Counted from the first letter of the stretch, positions 7,920 to 17,026 are shown. The stretch is DNA of 64,000 bases from Desulfolutivibrio sulfodismutans DSM 3696 (GCF_013376455.1 NZ_CP045504.1:1777501-1841500); one strand, 5' to 3'. Numbers and translations are program-made. The notes: generated by a model from the sequence alone, not told the origin.

Positions 7920-9542
7920 CTACGCCGCCCCGCTCTCCGGCAGCCGCACCACAAGCGTGGTCCGGCCCGGGACCGAGGCGTCCAACTCCACGTCGCCGCC
8001 CAGGGCCCGGGCCATGGTCCGGGCCGAATACGTCCCAAGCCCCGTGCCGTATTTTTTGCCGCTGGTGACGTATTTCTCGAAAAACCGCCCCACGATCTCT
8101 TTGGGCGTCTCGCCCGCATTGCGGATGAAAAACGTCAGCGCCCCGGTGTCGATGTCCACCGACACCACCCCGCCCGGGGGCGAGGCCTCGCAGGCGTTTT
8201 TGATCAGGTTTTCGAAAAGTCCCGTCAGCAGGAACTCGTCGCCGCGAAGCGGCAGCCGGTCCCCCGGACCGGCCGGACGCCCGTCCAGGCGCAGTTCGAA
8301 GCCCACGTTTTTGACCTCGAACGTCCCGGCCAGATTGGTGCGGACTCCCTTGATGATGTCCATGAAGTCGCAGTCCCGCATGGCGACGGCGTAGGTTCCC
8401 TTCTCCATCCGGGCCAGATCGGACGTCATCCGGATCATGCCGAGCATGCGCTTTCCGGAATAGGCGACATGGTGCAAGAGCTCCCGCTGGTCCTGGGTCA
8501 GGTTGTCCTGATCTTGCAACAACTCCGGGATGCTGATGATGCCCGTCAGCGGCGTGACCAGGTCATGGCGGATGATCTGCTCCACGTCGTCGCGCATCCG
8601 CTCAAGCTCCTTGCGCCGCTCGATCTCCCGGGTCAGCGCCGTGTTGAGCTTTTTGACCTTGTAGGCCCAAAGCCCCCCCAGGAACGCCAGAACCAGGACC
8701 GCGCCCAATACCTCCAGGATGAACCTGTAGTCCGTCACGGCCTGGACGTTGATGGACACATGCCGGTTCTCGATCCCGGCCCGCTCGGCCTTGGTGATGG
8801 TGCTGATGCCTTTGTTGAGGATGCCGCGCAGGGTCTGGTCGTTGTCGGCGACGCCGATGCACAGGTTGTTGGAATAATAGGGCAGTTGCCCGGCGATCTT
8901 GAGGTTGAAAAGCCCTTCCTTCTTGATCGTATAGGCCGCGACGATCAGCGAACGCATGGTCATGTCCGCCTTTTTGGCGGAGACCATGCCCACGGCCTCG
9001 TTCTCCGTTTCCGTGACCAGGATCGAAAGGTTGGGATAATCGCGCCGGACCAGCTCTTCCATGGAGGTGCCGCGCGGAAACACGATGCTTTCCCCCACCA
9101 GCTTGCCCGGGTCGGAGATGAAGGGGTGCTCCTCGCGGGTGATGAACACGTTGATGTCGCTAAAAATCGGCGTGGTGAAGATGAGCCATTTTTCCCGCTG
9201 CGGGGTTTTGTTGAGAAAGCTCAAGATCTTGCAGCGGCCGTCCTTGGAGGCCGCCAGGCTTTCGTCCCAGGAGGCGGTGGGCACCAACTCGAAGCGAAGC
9301 CCGGTGCGCTCGGCCACAAGCCGCACCAGGTCGGCGGCGATGCCCTGGTGTTCGCCCTTTTCGTTGATGCTCTCGAAGGGCGTCCAGTCCGGGTCCACAC
9401 ACATGGTGACCGTGCCGTGCTCCCGGATGTAGCGCGACTCCTGCTCGGTGAATTCCAGGGCGAACGCCTGCGACGGGACCAGAAACCAAACGAAGGCCCA
9501 CAGGGAACAGAATACGTCCCGCCTTCTTGCAGCAATGCCCAT
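7920..9542 (-). CDS. Sensor histidine kinase with periplasmic solute-binding domain
   Basis: 540 residues from the ATG at 9542, preceded by GGAGAGGG; longer frames lack a ribosome site. An N-terminal signal peptide (ending SQAFA) leads into an SBP_bac_3 domain (about 30-250; VTMCVDPDWTPFESIN is typical). A membrane segment lies at about 262-285, then a short coiled coil, a phospho-acceptor helix with RHDLVTPLTGI near 323, and an HATPase with an N-box (ENLIKNACEASPPGG) and a G-box (GTGLGTYSARTMA). It probably senses an amino-acid-like ligand. Its response regulator is not adjacent. Before the DUF488 insert arrived this gene would have lain about 90 bases downstream of herA on the same strand, so it may have belonged to that operon. 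Confidence 0.9.
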   Translation of the reverse strand: MGIAARRRDVFCSLWAFVWFLVPSQAFALEFTEQESRYIREHGTVTMCVDPDWTPFESINEKGEHQGIAADLVRLVAERTGLRFELVPTASWDESLAASKDGRCKILSFLNKTPQREKWLIFTTPIFSDINVFITREEHPFISDPGKLVGESIVFPRGTSMEELVRRDYPNLSILVTETENEAVGMVSAKKADMTMRSLIVAAYTIKKEGLFNLKIAGQLPYYSNNLCIGVADNDQTLRGILNKGISTITKAERAGIENRHVSINVQAVTDYRFILEVLGAVLVLAFLGGLWAYKVKKLNTALTREIERRKELERMRDDVEQIIRHDLVTPLTGIISIPELLQDQDNLTQDQRELLHHVAYSGKRMLGMIRMTSDLARMEKGTYAVAMRDCDFMDIIKGVRTNLAGTFEVKNVGFELRLDGRPAGPGDRLPLRGDEFLLTGLFENLIKNACEASPPGGVVSVDIDTGALTFFIRNAGETPKEIVGRFFEKYVTSGKKYGTGLGTYSARTMARALGGDVELDASVPGRTTLVVRLPESGAA

Positions 9543-9876
9543 CACGCCCTCTCCGGCTGCGCCGCGAACCACAGGCACGGCCCGTTTTGACGATTTTCGA
9601 TCACGCACCCCGCCCCGGACGGACATAATCCTGCGCCCCTACCGTATCTGCCGCCGCCAACGGTGGATCGTCTCCGGCACGAAGTCGTCCCCGGCCGCCT
9701 CCTGGCCCCAGGCCGTGGAGAATTTCGCCGTATCGCCACCGTGCGCGCGCCGCGCCGACCGGAGGAGAAACCACCCTGTCTACAGGTACAACTTCCATGA
9801 AAAAAAGAAAAAGACAATGGCAGGGGGGCGGCATCAGCGGCAGGATCGCAGCGAATGGGATTCTTTGCCAGTCTGC
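9543..9876. other. Gene-free region holding the herA 3'-end duplicate
   Basis: 334 bases between the DUF488 stop and the kinase start. The only recognisable content is the herA-derived repeat at 9633-9735 and the kinase ribosome site near 9547-9554. Small frames here are shadows. Confidence 0.6.
9633..9735 (-). pseudogene. Headless duplicate of the herA 3' end (direct repeat 2, downstream copy)
   Basis: 103 bases that match 11894-11996 at a constant offset of 2261 with two differences. One is silent; the other changes Asn to His in ETINRWRRQIR. The copy covers the last 32 or so codons of the HerA-like gene, its stop codon and seven bases beyond, in the same orientation. It has no start and no further coding sequence upstream, so it is a remnant. 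Confidence 0.93.
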
Positions 9877-10320
9877 TCACAGGTGCGTGATCTGCATATT
9901 CCCCAATTTCGCTTGCAAATATTGCGCGACGAGGCGTCGATGGCAGCATTCCGGCGTGGCCTCGCTGCACAGCAGACAGGCCATATGCAAGGCATCCCGT
10001 TGGATGCTCCCCTCTATCCGTCTGAACTCAAGCAGTTCGTTGAAGCGGCGTTCATATCCCGGCCAGTCCATGGATTTGCCCCGGTATGCGTCTAGCACGT
10101 CCTGGGTCGGCGCCCACTCGGGCCGATGCTCGTATCCGCATCCGCATATCTCTTGCAGAAAAAAGACAAGATCGTCCCGTTTGGCGAATCCCGCCAGTTG
10201 GGACACGTTGTTCAGGCGCACGTCGATCACCCGGGAAATCCCGGCGGCGCGAATTCTCCCGAAAAATTCCTTGGCCTTTTTTTTCGTAAAACCAATGGTA
10301 TAAAGGGATATTTGGCTCAT
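9877..10320 (-). CDS. DUF488 family protein (second copy in the operon)
   Basis: A 147-residue protein of the DUF488 family, whose biochemical function is unknown. It shows the N-terminal strand LYTIGFT, the conserved DVR (VIDVRLNN), and the C-terminal cysteine/histidine region CLLCSEATPECCHRRLVAQYL. Its ATG overlaps the stop of the preceding DUF488 gene by four bases (ATGA), so the two are translationally coupled. Two different DUF488 copies in tandem suggest a heterodimer or divided roles. The cargo location suggests an accessory, perhaps nucleic-acid-related or defence role, which is inference only. Confidence 0.85.
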   Translation of the reverse strand: MSQISLYTIGFTKKKAKEFFGRIRAAGISRVIDVRLNNVSQLAGFAKRDDLVFFLQEICGCGYEHRPEWAPTQDVLDAYRGKSMDWPGYERRFNELLEFRRIEGSIQRDALHMACLLCSEATPECCHRRLVAQYLQAKLGNMQITHL

Positions 10321-10919
10321 ACGGCCTGCCTGTGGGCGGCATCCGGCGCATCGGCCTTGTACGCGATCAGTTTGCCCTGCCGCTGGTAGGCGTCTTCAAG
10401 CCGCTCCTGTTCCGAGCGTCCCAGCAGGTCCAGCCTGTCCAGTCCGAAAAGACGCATCAACCGGAGTTCCGCATGCTCATGAGATTCCACTTTCCCGTCA
10501 GCAAGAATGTGGCGTATGGACAGTTCGTTCCGCATATTTCGGCATATCAATATCATTCTGTGGCAGGTCACGGGATCCTTTTCCGCGCACATAAGCGCAA
10601 TGACATGCCGTGTGGCGCCGTCAACGATGCGTTCCAGGCCCTTGCGAAAGGTCGGCAACCGCGAAACACGGGCGTAATCGACCGCATTCCCGTCGTAAAC
10701 GTCCGGATCGTCATACCTGGCCCCGACCAGATCGCCAAGAAAGACATACTGGACGCCGGAATTCCGCAAGATCTCCTTGAGCTTGTCCCTGTTGTACTCC
10801 GGATGCAGGGCGCTGTACGGCATGGATCGTACGTCGGCTATGGCCGTGATCCCGAGCTTTTGCACCACGGCAATGAGTCCTGGGACGTCATACGACGTAT
10901 ATCCTATGGTATAGAGCAT
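10317..10919 (-). CDS. DUF488 family protein (first copy in the operon)
   Basis: 200 residues from the ATG at 10919, with AGGA about five bases upstream; longer frames reach back into the dual-OB gene. Family features are MLYTIGYTSYD, IADVRSMPYS, the central GARYDD segment and CAEKDPVTCHR, with the same Cys/His arrangement as its neighbour. A C-terminal extension of about 50 charged residues is missing from the downstream copy. It follows the dual-OB gene by 13 bases and overlaps the next DUF488 gene by 4 bases, forming a compact three-gene operon. Confidence 0.85.
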   Translation of the reverse strand: MLYTIGYTSYDVPGLIAVVQKLGITAIADVRSMPYSALHPEYNRDKLKEILRNSGVQYVFLGDLVGARYDDPDVYDGNAVDYARVSRLPTFRKGLERIVDGATRHVIALMCAEKDPVTCHRMILICRNMRNELSIRHILADGKVESHEHAELRLMRLFGLDRLDLLGRSEQERLEDAYQRQGKLIAYKADAPDAAHRQAV

Positions 10920-10932
10920 ATTTTTCCTGTCC

Positions 10933-11628
10933 CTATCCGGCAAAGCCGCGCGTTTCCGGAAACCACGCCGGGAAGGAATAGACCCCGTTGACCTGGAGCC
11001 AATACCCCTCTCTCGAATCGATACGATGACACCGGCCGAGCCCCACCCGGAGAAAGACCTCCTTTTGATGATGGAGAAACCGGGACATGGCGTCAACGGA
11101 AACAACGCCGTCATGCCGTGCCTGATACTGCCGCATCTTCAAATCCGCTATGGGCAGATAGGAATACCTGGCGTCGGCCCCGTCGTAGAACGAAAATCGA
11201 AACTTCCCATCCCTGCCGATATTGAACCAGCACGCCTTGGGACGAACGCGGACAGTGATGATCGACCTTCCGGGCGGATCAGTTTTTGGAATGCACTTCG
11301 GGCATTCCGGGCCCTCCACCTCAAATCCTGCCGCAACGGAATGTGACGCATCCTCTCGCAAAACATCCAAAAACTCCACTGCGGTGCATATCCCGGCGTG
11401 CCTTACGCCGGATCGGCGGCAATCTTCAACATGCGGCGCTTCGTTGTCAGACCGCAGGGTGAAGTCTCCCTCCAGGATGGTTCCGGGAAAGATGGGAAAT
11501 GTCGTGCATTCCTCCCGCGAAAAATACTTCTTTGTCGGCCGGAAGCAGGCGCCGTCCGGATTGATTCCGGCCACGCAATAACAGTCGGGATTATGAAACT
11601 CGGTCAGATCGGTGATCACCAAACGCAT
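10933..11628 (-). CDS. Dual OB-fold domain protein associated with DUF488
   Basis: 231 residues. The N-terminus MRLVITDLTEF followed by CVAGINPDGACFRP is characteristic of a family annotated as dual OB-containing, which is often found beside DUF488 genes. Two beta-rich halves can be seen (about 1-110 and 115-231). GAGGGGG precedes the ATG. No catalytic motif is evident, and OB folds would suggest binding of nucleic acid or a small ligand. It is the first gene of the three-gene cassette. The family name comes from memory of similar sequences and was not checked by search. Confidence 0.6.
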   Translation of the reverse strand: MRLVITDLTEFHNPDCYCVAGINPDGACFRPTKKYFSREECTTFPIFPGTILEGDFTLRSDNEAPHVEDCRRSGVRHAGICTAVEFLDVLREDASHSVAAGFEVEGPECPKCIPKTDPPGRSIITVRVRPKACWFNIGRDGKFRFSFYDGADARYSYLPIADLKMRQYQARHDGVVSVDAMSRFLHHQKEVFLRVGLGRCHRIDSREGYWLQVNGVYSFPAWFPETRGFAG

Positions 11629-11893
11629 ATGCCGTCCCCCTCAGCTTGCGCAGGGCTATTGCCGTCCACCGTACGTCAACCGCCTTGCCGCCATTCAGGC
11701 AACCATGCATATGTGATAAAAGATTCAATTTTTCATATCAATATTTCTCTTCGGACTCTCCCCGAAATGCACCGCCTCCGGCAACCCTCGCATGGCGGTA
11801 TTGCAGCGACCGCCCCGGTCCCGTGTCATGTTTTCGAAATCGACGTACCCGAATTTTTAAACACCACTTTGAATTGCGTATTCATCAAGGGAC

Positions 11894-11996
11894 GCGCCCC
11901 TACCGTATCTGCCGCCGCCAACGGTTGATCGTCTCCGGCACGAAGTCGTCTCCGGCCGCCTCCTGGCCCCAGGCCGTGGAGAATTTCGCCGTATCG
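11894..11996 (-). repeat. Direct repeat 2, in-gene copy (3' end of herA)
   Basis: The complete gene's last codons, stop and seven bases beyond match 9633-9735 with two differences in 103 bases. Outside this span the flanks are unrelated on both sides, giving sharp limits. Confidence 0.93.
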
Positions 11997-13486
11997 CTTT
12001 TGGGCCGGGCCCCGTCGGCCAGGGTGGCGAAGGCGAACCGCATGGGCACGGACACCCCCTCCCCCACCACCACCGCCTCCCGGGCCCGCAACGACGGCAG
12101 CACCGACAAAAGCCCGGCCGCGTTCTCCGGCATGGCCATGGTCACGAACCGCTGGTCGGCCTCGTTGCTCATGCGCATGGAAAAAAGCGTGTTCATCTGG
12201 GACAGGATGGACTCGGAGATCTCCGACGGCCGCTGGGTCACAAGCCCAAGCGACACGCCGTATTTGCGCCCCTCCTTGGCGATGCGGGCCACGGCCTTGC
12301 GCGTGGGTTCAAACCCCAGCGTGCGGTCACGCGGCACATAGCGATGGGCCTCCTCACACACCAGAAGCACCGGCGCGCCCTGGCCCCGCCTGGTCCACAG
12401 GGCGAAGTCGAAGACCAGTCGGCACAGCACCGACACCACCACGTCCACAATCTCCGAGGGCACCCCGGCCAGGCTGATGACCGTCAGCGGCTTGCCCCCG
12501 GGCGGCAGGCGCAACAGCCGGGCCATGACCTCGGCCATGCAGTCCTCCACGCCCAACCCCCCGAACATGAACCCGAACCGCCGGTCCTTGCGCAGGCTGT
12601 CGATGCGGGCCAGAAGCCGCAGGTAGGGGATGGAGCTTTCCGGCTTGTCGAGACGCCCCATGCCCGTCTTGAGGATTTCCACCACCCGCAGGAGCCGAAA
12701 CGGGGCCGGGGTGTCGATGGTCAGGTTGTAGTCCTGGCCCCCGGAGGTGGCGATGAACTCATGCTTGGCCGCCAGCACCGCCTCTTTCAGGATGTTGGCC
12801 TCCACCTCGCGGTAGGGCTGCCCGGAGCTGCACAACACATGGGTCATCTCCTCGAAGTCGAGCAGCCAGTACGGCAGGTGCAGATCGTCCGGGGGCACGG
12901 GCAGGGCCATGTCCCCAAAGGCGGCGGCATATTCGTCGTGGGGGTCGAGAAGCACGATGTGCCCGTGTCGGCACCGGGCCAGGACCGCGCCCAGGACTAC
13001 GGCCACGGCGCAGGATTTGCCCGACCCCGTGGTGCCCAGGATGGCGAAATGCTTGCCTAATAGCTCATCCACCAGCACCCGGGCCTCGATGCCCGGATCC
13101 TGGTGCAGGCTGCCCACGGCCACGCTTGGGGCGCTGGGCTTGGCGTAGATGAGGGCCAGGTCGCGGGAGGTGGCCCCGTGGACCGGCGATCCCAACGACG
13201 GAGAGACGGACACCCCGCGCTGGAACGAAAAATCCTGCGGCCGATCCAGGTCCAGGGTCTCGCCCAGAAGCACCACCTCGGCCAGCCGCCGCCCGACCTC
13301 GGGGCGTTCCGGATCGGCCCCCTCCCACCATAGCCGCCCCACCAGCCCGAAGCACAGGCTTATGCCGGTGGCGATGCGCACCATGTCCCCCAGGCGGACG
13401 CCGGACGCCGTGGCTGGAACCAGCGTCGCCGTCACCGTGGCCCCGGCCGTCGCCGTCACATATCCCCATTGTCCCGCCTGGGTCAT
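11900..13486 (-). CDS. HerA-like ATP-binding protein (DUF87, FtsK/HerA superfamily)
   Basis: 528 residues from the ATG at 13486, which has GGGAGG six bases upstream. An N-terminal beta-barrel HAS domain (about 1-110) is followed by a Walker A near 151 (GTTGSGKSC), a DPHDEY segment, a Walker B near 373 (LLVCEEAHRYVP) and the arginine/glutamine region VTQRPSEI. HerA proteins form hexamers that pump DNA, often with NurA or SIR2 partners. None is adjacent here, and the upstream genes are a hybrid kinase and a TPR lipoprotein. The start lies 17 bases after the kinase stop, so they are probably one operon. The family is secure; the process served is unknown. Confidence 0.9.
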   Translation of the reverse strand: MTQAGQWGYVTATAGATVTATLVPATASGVRLGDMVRIATGISLCFGLVGRLWWEGADPERPEVGRRLAEVVLLGETLDLDRPQDFSFQRGVSVSPSLGSPVHGATSRDLALIYAKPSAPSVAVGSLHQDPGIEARVLVDELLGKHFAILGTTGSGKSCAVAVVLGAVLARCRHGHIVLLDPHDEYAAAFGDMALPVPPDDLHLPYWLLDFEEMTHVLCSSGQPYREVEANILKEAVLAAKHEFIATSGGQDYNLTIDTPAPFRLLRVVEILKTGMGRLDKPESSIPYLRLLARIDSLRKDRRFGFMFGGLGVEDCMAEVMARLLRLPPGGKPLTVISLAGVPSEIVDVVVSVLCRLVFDFALWTRRGQGAPVLLVCEEAHRYVPRDRTLGFEPTRKAVARIAKEGRKYGVSLGLVTQRPSEISESILSQMNTLFSMRMSNEADQRFVTMAMPENAAGLLSVLPSLRAREAVVVGEGVSVPMRFAFATLADGARPKSDTAKFSTAWGQEAAGDDFVPETINRWRRQIR

Positions 13487-13502
13487 GGCCGCCTCCCGTG
13501 GA

Positions 13503-15629
13503 TTATCCGGTTCCCAGGCCAAGGGCCTGGCTCACGGCTGCGGCCAGATCCTTGCGCAGCACCGGTTTGAGCAAAAAGTTCCTGATGCCCAGGGCCTTCA
13601 CCCGGTCCTTGGACAGGGATTCGCTGAATCCCGTGACCAGGACGATGGGCAGGTCCGGGCGTATGGCCAACAGTTCCCGGCTTAAGTCCGTGCCCGAAAG
13701 CCCTGGCATGGTCTGGTCCGTGACCACCACGTCGAAGGCCCCGGGGTCGGCCCGAAACCGTTCCAGGGCCTGCCGGGGATCGGTCTCGGCCGTGACCTGG
13801 AACCCCAGGCCCGCCAGAAGTTCGGCCCCGATCTCGGCCAGGGACTCCTCGTCGTCCACGTAGAGGATGCGGCCCCGCCCCGCCGCCGCCCCCAGGGACT
13901 CGTCCTCGGCCGTGCGCGCCGTCAGAAACGACAGGGGCAAAAAGACCTCAAAACACGTGCCCTGCCCGACCACGCTTTTGACCTTCACCTCCCCCCGGTA
14001 CTTGCGCACGATGCCATGCACAACGGAAAGCCCCATGCCCGTGCCCTCGCCGGGCTTTTTGGTGGTGAAAAAGGGGTCGAAGATGCGGTCCAGGATCTCC
14101 TTGGGAATGCCGTGCCCCGTGTCGGCCACGGCCAGCCGGGCGTACTGCCCGGGCGGCAGCCCCGGGGCCTGACGGCCCGGGTCGGGCAAATGGACCGTAT
14201 CCAGGGTCACGGTGAGCACGCCGCCGGACTCGCGCATGGCATGGGCCGCGTTGGCGCACAGGTTCATGACGATCTGCTGGATCTGGGCCGGTTCGGCCAA
14301 AACCGTGTCCGGCCCGCCCGCGATGTGCTCCTCGATGGCCACGGTGTGCGGCAGGGTGGCCCGGATGAGCTTAAGCGTCTCCTTGACCAGGGGCGACAGG
14401 CGCAACGTGCTCGACTCTTCCTCGGTCTGGCGGCTGAAGGTGAGGATCTGCAACACCAGATCCTTTCCCCGGCGGCAGGCCTGCAGGATGTGCTCCATCC
14501 GGCGCAGCAAATTTTCGTCCCCGCCTGCGCCGTCCAGGATCATCTCTGAAAAGCCCATGACAATGCCCAGAATATTGTTGAAATCATGGGCGATGCCCCC
14601 GGCCAGGGTGCCGATGGCCTCCATCTTCTGGCTTTGCCGCAGCTTTTTCTCCAAGACCTTGCGTTCGGTCACGTCGTGGGCCACGAACACCGTGCCCAGC
14701 GGTTCGTCCTCGGAGAGGTAGATGGGCGAGGCGGTGATCAGAAACTCCCCGTGCAGCCGGGGCAGGGCCAACTCCAGGGAATGGAAGCGCCCGTCGGTCA
14801 GGCTGCCCAGCCGCCGGGTCAATTCGCCGCCTGCCTCGGGCAGATCAAAGATGAACGAGGCCGGACGCCCCACCACGTCCTTCGGCGACAGTCCCAGCCG
14901 GTGGGCCATGGCCATGTTCAGGCGCTTGACCATCATGTCCCGGTCGATGATGACCACCAGATCCTGCACCGAATCGAAGGTGCCCTCCCATTCCCTCTTG
15001 GCCCCGGCAATGAGGTCCGCCACCCGTTCGCGCTCCCGGATTTCGCGGGTGAGACGCTCGTTGGTCTCGGCCAGTTCCCGGGTGCGCTCGGCCACGATGG
15101 ATTCCAGCCGGGTCTGGAGGGTCAGGAAGTCGCGTTCGGAGCTCCACTTGGAGCACAGGGAGGCTGCGAACTGGCGTATCTCCTGGGGATGAAAGGGCTT
15201 TTGCTGATACAGGAGCCGGTCGGCAGGCGGCACGCGCCGGGCCATCTCCTCGGCGTCGATGTCGGAGAAGGCGGTCATGATCACGATCTGGACATAGGGA
15301 TCCAGGCGACGCATCTCGGCCGCAGCCCACAATCCTCCGCGCCCGGGCGGCATGCGCACGTCGAGAAAGGCCACGGCGTAGCGTCGGCCTGTCTTTAAGC
15401 CCTCACGCACGGCGGAAACCGCCTCCTCCCCCTGGCGGCAGACCGTCACCGCATAGCTCGGGGTCTGGGGCTCGGCCGGGGCGGAGGCGTCCGGCGTCCC
15501 CCGGGGAAACAGCTCCAGATCGTCGTCCGGGGCCAGAATTTCCTTGAAAAGGACCAGGATTTGCGGCTCGTCGTCGGCCACAAGCACATGGTAGGGTTCG
15601 GACGGGCCGATGTGTCGCATGGCTGGCAT
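13503..15629 (-). CDS. Hybrid response-regulator/sensor histidine kinase (REC-PAS-HK-REC)
   Basis: 708 residues from the ATG at 15629; neither this nor the ATG at 15620 has a clear ribosome site, so the start is uncertain. First receiver domain about 10-150 (LDVRMP with the phospho-aspartate near 89), a coiled linker with AERTRELAETNERL, PAS about 220-330, phospho-acceptor helix with GGIAHDFNNILG near 346, HATPase (DPFFTTKKPGEGTGMGLS) and a second receiver (VVTDQTMPGLSG, Asp near 635) at the end. There is no membrane segment, so it acts in the cytosol. The soluble layout with two receivers suggests a phosphorelay hub. It lies between a TPR lipoprotein and HerA in one transcription block. Confidence 0.92.
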   Translation of the reverse strand: MPAMRHIGPSEPYHVLVADDEPQILVLFKEILAPDDDLELFPRGTPDASAPAEPQTPSYAVTVCRQGEEAVSAVREGLKTGRRYAVAFLDVRMPPGRGGLWAAAEMRRLDPYVQIVIMTAFSDIDAEEMARRVPPADRLLYQQKPFHPQEIRQFAASLCSKWSSERDFLTLQTRLESIVAERTRELAETNERLTREIRERERVADLIAGAKREWEGTFDSVQDLVVIIDRDMMVKRLNMAMAHRLGLSPKDVVGRPASFIFDLPEAGGELTRRLGSLTDGRFHSLELALPRLHGEFLITASPIYLSEDEPLGTVFVAHDVTERKVLEKKLRQSQKMEAIGTLAGGIAHDFNNILGIVMGFSEMILDGAGGDENLLRRMEHILQACRRGKDLVLQILTFSRQTEEESSTLRLSPLVKETLKLIRATLPHTVAIEEHIAGGPDTVLAEPAQIQQIVMNLCANAAHAMRESGGVLTVTLDTVHLPDPGRQAPGLPPGQYARLAVADTGHGIPKEILDRIFDPFFTTKKPGEGTGMGLSVVHGIVRKYRGEVKVKSVVGQGTCFEVFLPLSFLTARTAEDESLGAAAGRGRILYVDDEESLAEIGAELLAGLGFQVTAETDPRQALERFRADPGAFDVVVTDQTMPGLSGTDLSRELLAIRPDLPIVLVTGFSESLSKDRVKALGIRNFLLKPVLRKDLAAAVSQALGLGTG

Positions 15630-15690
15630 GGCGGATGTCGTTGGCCTTGTGCGGGCGGGGACGCCCGCAGGCGGCCATCCCCGCCCGGGA

Positions 15691-16932
15691 TCAGGGGGTT
15701 TGCGGCGCGTTCGTCCGGGTTTCGTCCTGTCCACTCGGGGCCGGGGCCGGGGCCACGGGCGGCGCATCGGGGGCGGAAACGGGTTTGGCGGCCTTTTGGG
15801 CGGCGGCCTTTTCCTGGGCTCTGGCGTCGCGATCATCGACGGGTTCCGGCCCGGGCCCGGCCTGGGGGGCGGCTGCGGCCTGGGGCGTCACAGCGGGGCT
15901 CTCCGGGGCGGATTGTCCCGGGGCGGGCCCGGCCTTGGTCCCGGCTGCGTCGCTTTTTTTCTCAGGCTTTTTCCCGGATTTCGCGCCGTCCGCATTCCCC
16001 TTGGCCTTTGGCTGGTCCGGCGCAGTTTTCGCCGTGGCGGCTGGCTGGGCCTCGGGCGGCTGGACGCCGGAGGTCGTCAGCCGGTTCAGGTTCTCGGAGG
16101 CCCTGCGGTAGAAACGGGGATTTCGGGCGATGGCCTGCTCGAATTCCTCAGCCGCCTTGTCGGCCATGCCCCGCTCCCGGTAGCATACGCCCAGGTTGTT
16201 GTGGGCCGCCGCCTCGCCGCCTGCGGCCACGAAGGCCGCATAGGCCTCCTCGAAACGCCCGGCCTGGCACAGGGCCAGTCCGAGGTTGTTGCGGGTGCGG
16301 GGGGAATCCTTGGCCGACAGGGAGGCCTGGAAGGCCGCCGCCGCCTCATCGGCCCGGTTCAGGGACAAAAAGGCCAGCCCGAGATTGTTCTGGGTGTCGG
16401 CGTCGGTCCCGCCCGTTTCCAGGGCCTTTTCCAGGACAGCCACGGCCTGGTCGTGATTTTGGGCCTGATAATGGGCCAGCCCCAAGGTCCGGGCCGCCTG
16501 GGTCATGTCCGGACGGGCCTCCAGGGCCTTTTCCAGATAGCCGACGGCGGCCGTCGGGTTGTGCAGCATCAGGCTGGCGTATCCAGCCCCGTAGAGGGCC
16601 TCGGGATCGTCCGGCTGCCGGGACAGGCAGGCCCGGCAGGCGTCCAGGGCGGCCCTGTAGGCGTTTCCGGCCAGCTGCGCCCGGCATTGGCGCTCCAGCA
16701 CCAGGGCCTCATCAGCCCCGGCCTTCCCGGCCCGGTCATAGGCCTCCAGGGCTTTTTGCGGCTGCCCGGCGGCCAGGGCGGCGTCCCCGGCCTGCAAATG
16801 CGCCCCGGCCTCGCCGCCGGGGGCCTTGGCCGCCTTGTCCGAACCGCCGAGAAAGGTTCCGCAGCCCACAAGTCCGGCCAGACCGGCAAGGCAGGCCAAG
16901 ACGGCGAAAAAACGGCCCATGCGACCAACCAT
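15691..16932 (-). CDS. TPR-repeat lipoprotein
   Basis: 413 residues from the ATG at 16932 with GGGAGGG upstream. A lipobox (LVGC, Cys24) follows a hydrophobic signal, so the mature protein should be anchored in a membrane on the outer side. About eight TPR units follow (about 45-300; AGDAALAAGQPQKALEAYD and LGLAHYQAQNHDQAVAVL are typical), then a tail of about 120 residues rich in Ala, Pro and Lys with little order. It begins the block TPR, hybrid kinase, HerA. TPRs usually act as protein docking scaffolds; the partner is unknown. Confidence 0.85.
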   Translation of the reverse strand: MVGRMGRFFAVLACLAGLAGLVGCGTFLGGSDKAAKAPGGEAGAHLQAGDAALAAGQPQKALEAYDRAGKAGADEALVLERQCRAQLAGNAYRAALDACRACLSRQPDDPEALYGAGYASLMLHNPTAAVGYLEKALEARPDMTQAARTLGLAHYQAQNHDQAVAVLEKALETGGTDADTQNNLGLAFLSLNRADEAAAAFQASLSAKDSPRTRNNLGLALCQAGRFEEAYAAFVAAGGEAAAHNNLGVCYRERGMADKAAEEFEQAIARNPRFYRRASENLNRLTTSGVQPPEAQPAATAKTAPDQPKAKGNADGAKSGKKPEKKSDAAGTKAGPAPGQSAPESPAVTPQAAAAPQAGPGPEPVDDRDARAQEKAAAQKAAKPVSAPDAPPVAPAPAPSGQDETRTNAPQTP

Positions 16933-17026
16933 CGTCCCTCCCGTGGTTTGCATCCATTTCCGTAGCGCAAAGCGCCGGGGCGGTAAAGCCGGGCCGCAAC
17001 ACCCGGCTGACGCCACGCCCAGGAAC

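Larger units (their letters stand above)
9736..11893. other. Cassette 2: dual-OB/DUF488/DUF488 insert between two herA 3' ends
   Basis: About 2.2 kb bounded by the direct repeats, with somewhat lower GC than its surroundings. It carries three genes on the minus strand, read away from herA. The 265 bases at 11629-11893 between the dual-OB gene and herA are AT-rich in part and should hold the cassette promoter; no gene was found there. No recombinase is present. Confidence 0.7.

Noticed and set aside
13867-15398. Long plus-strand open frames opposite the hybrid kinase
   Set aside because: Antisense shadows of the kinase; no family motif, and rich in Gly, Arg and His as expected from reversed GC-rich code.
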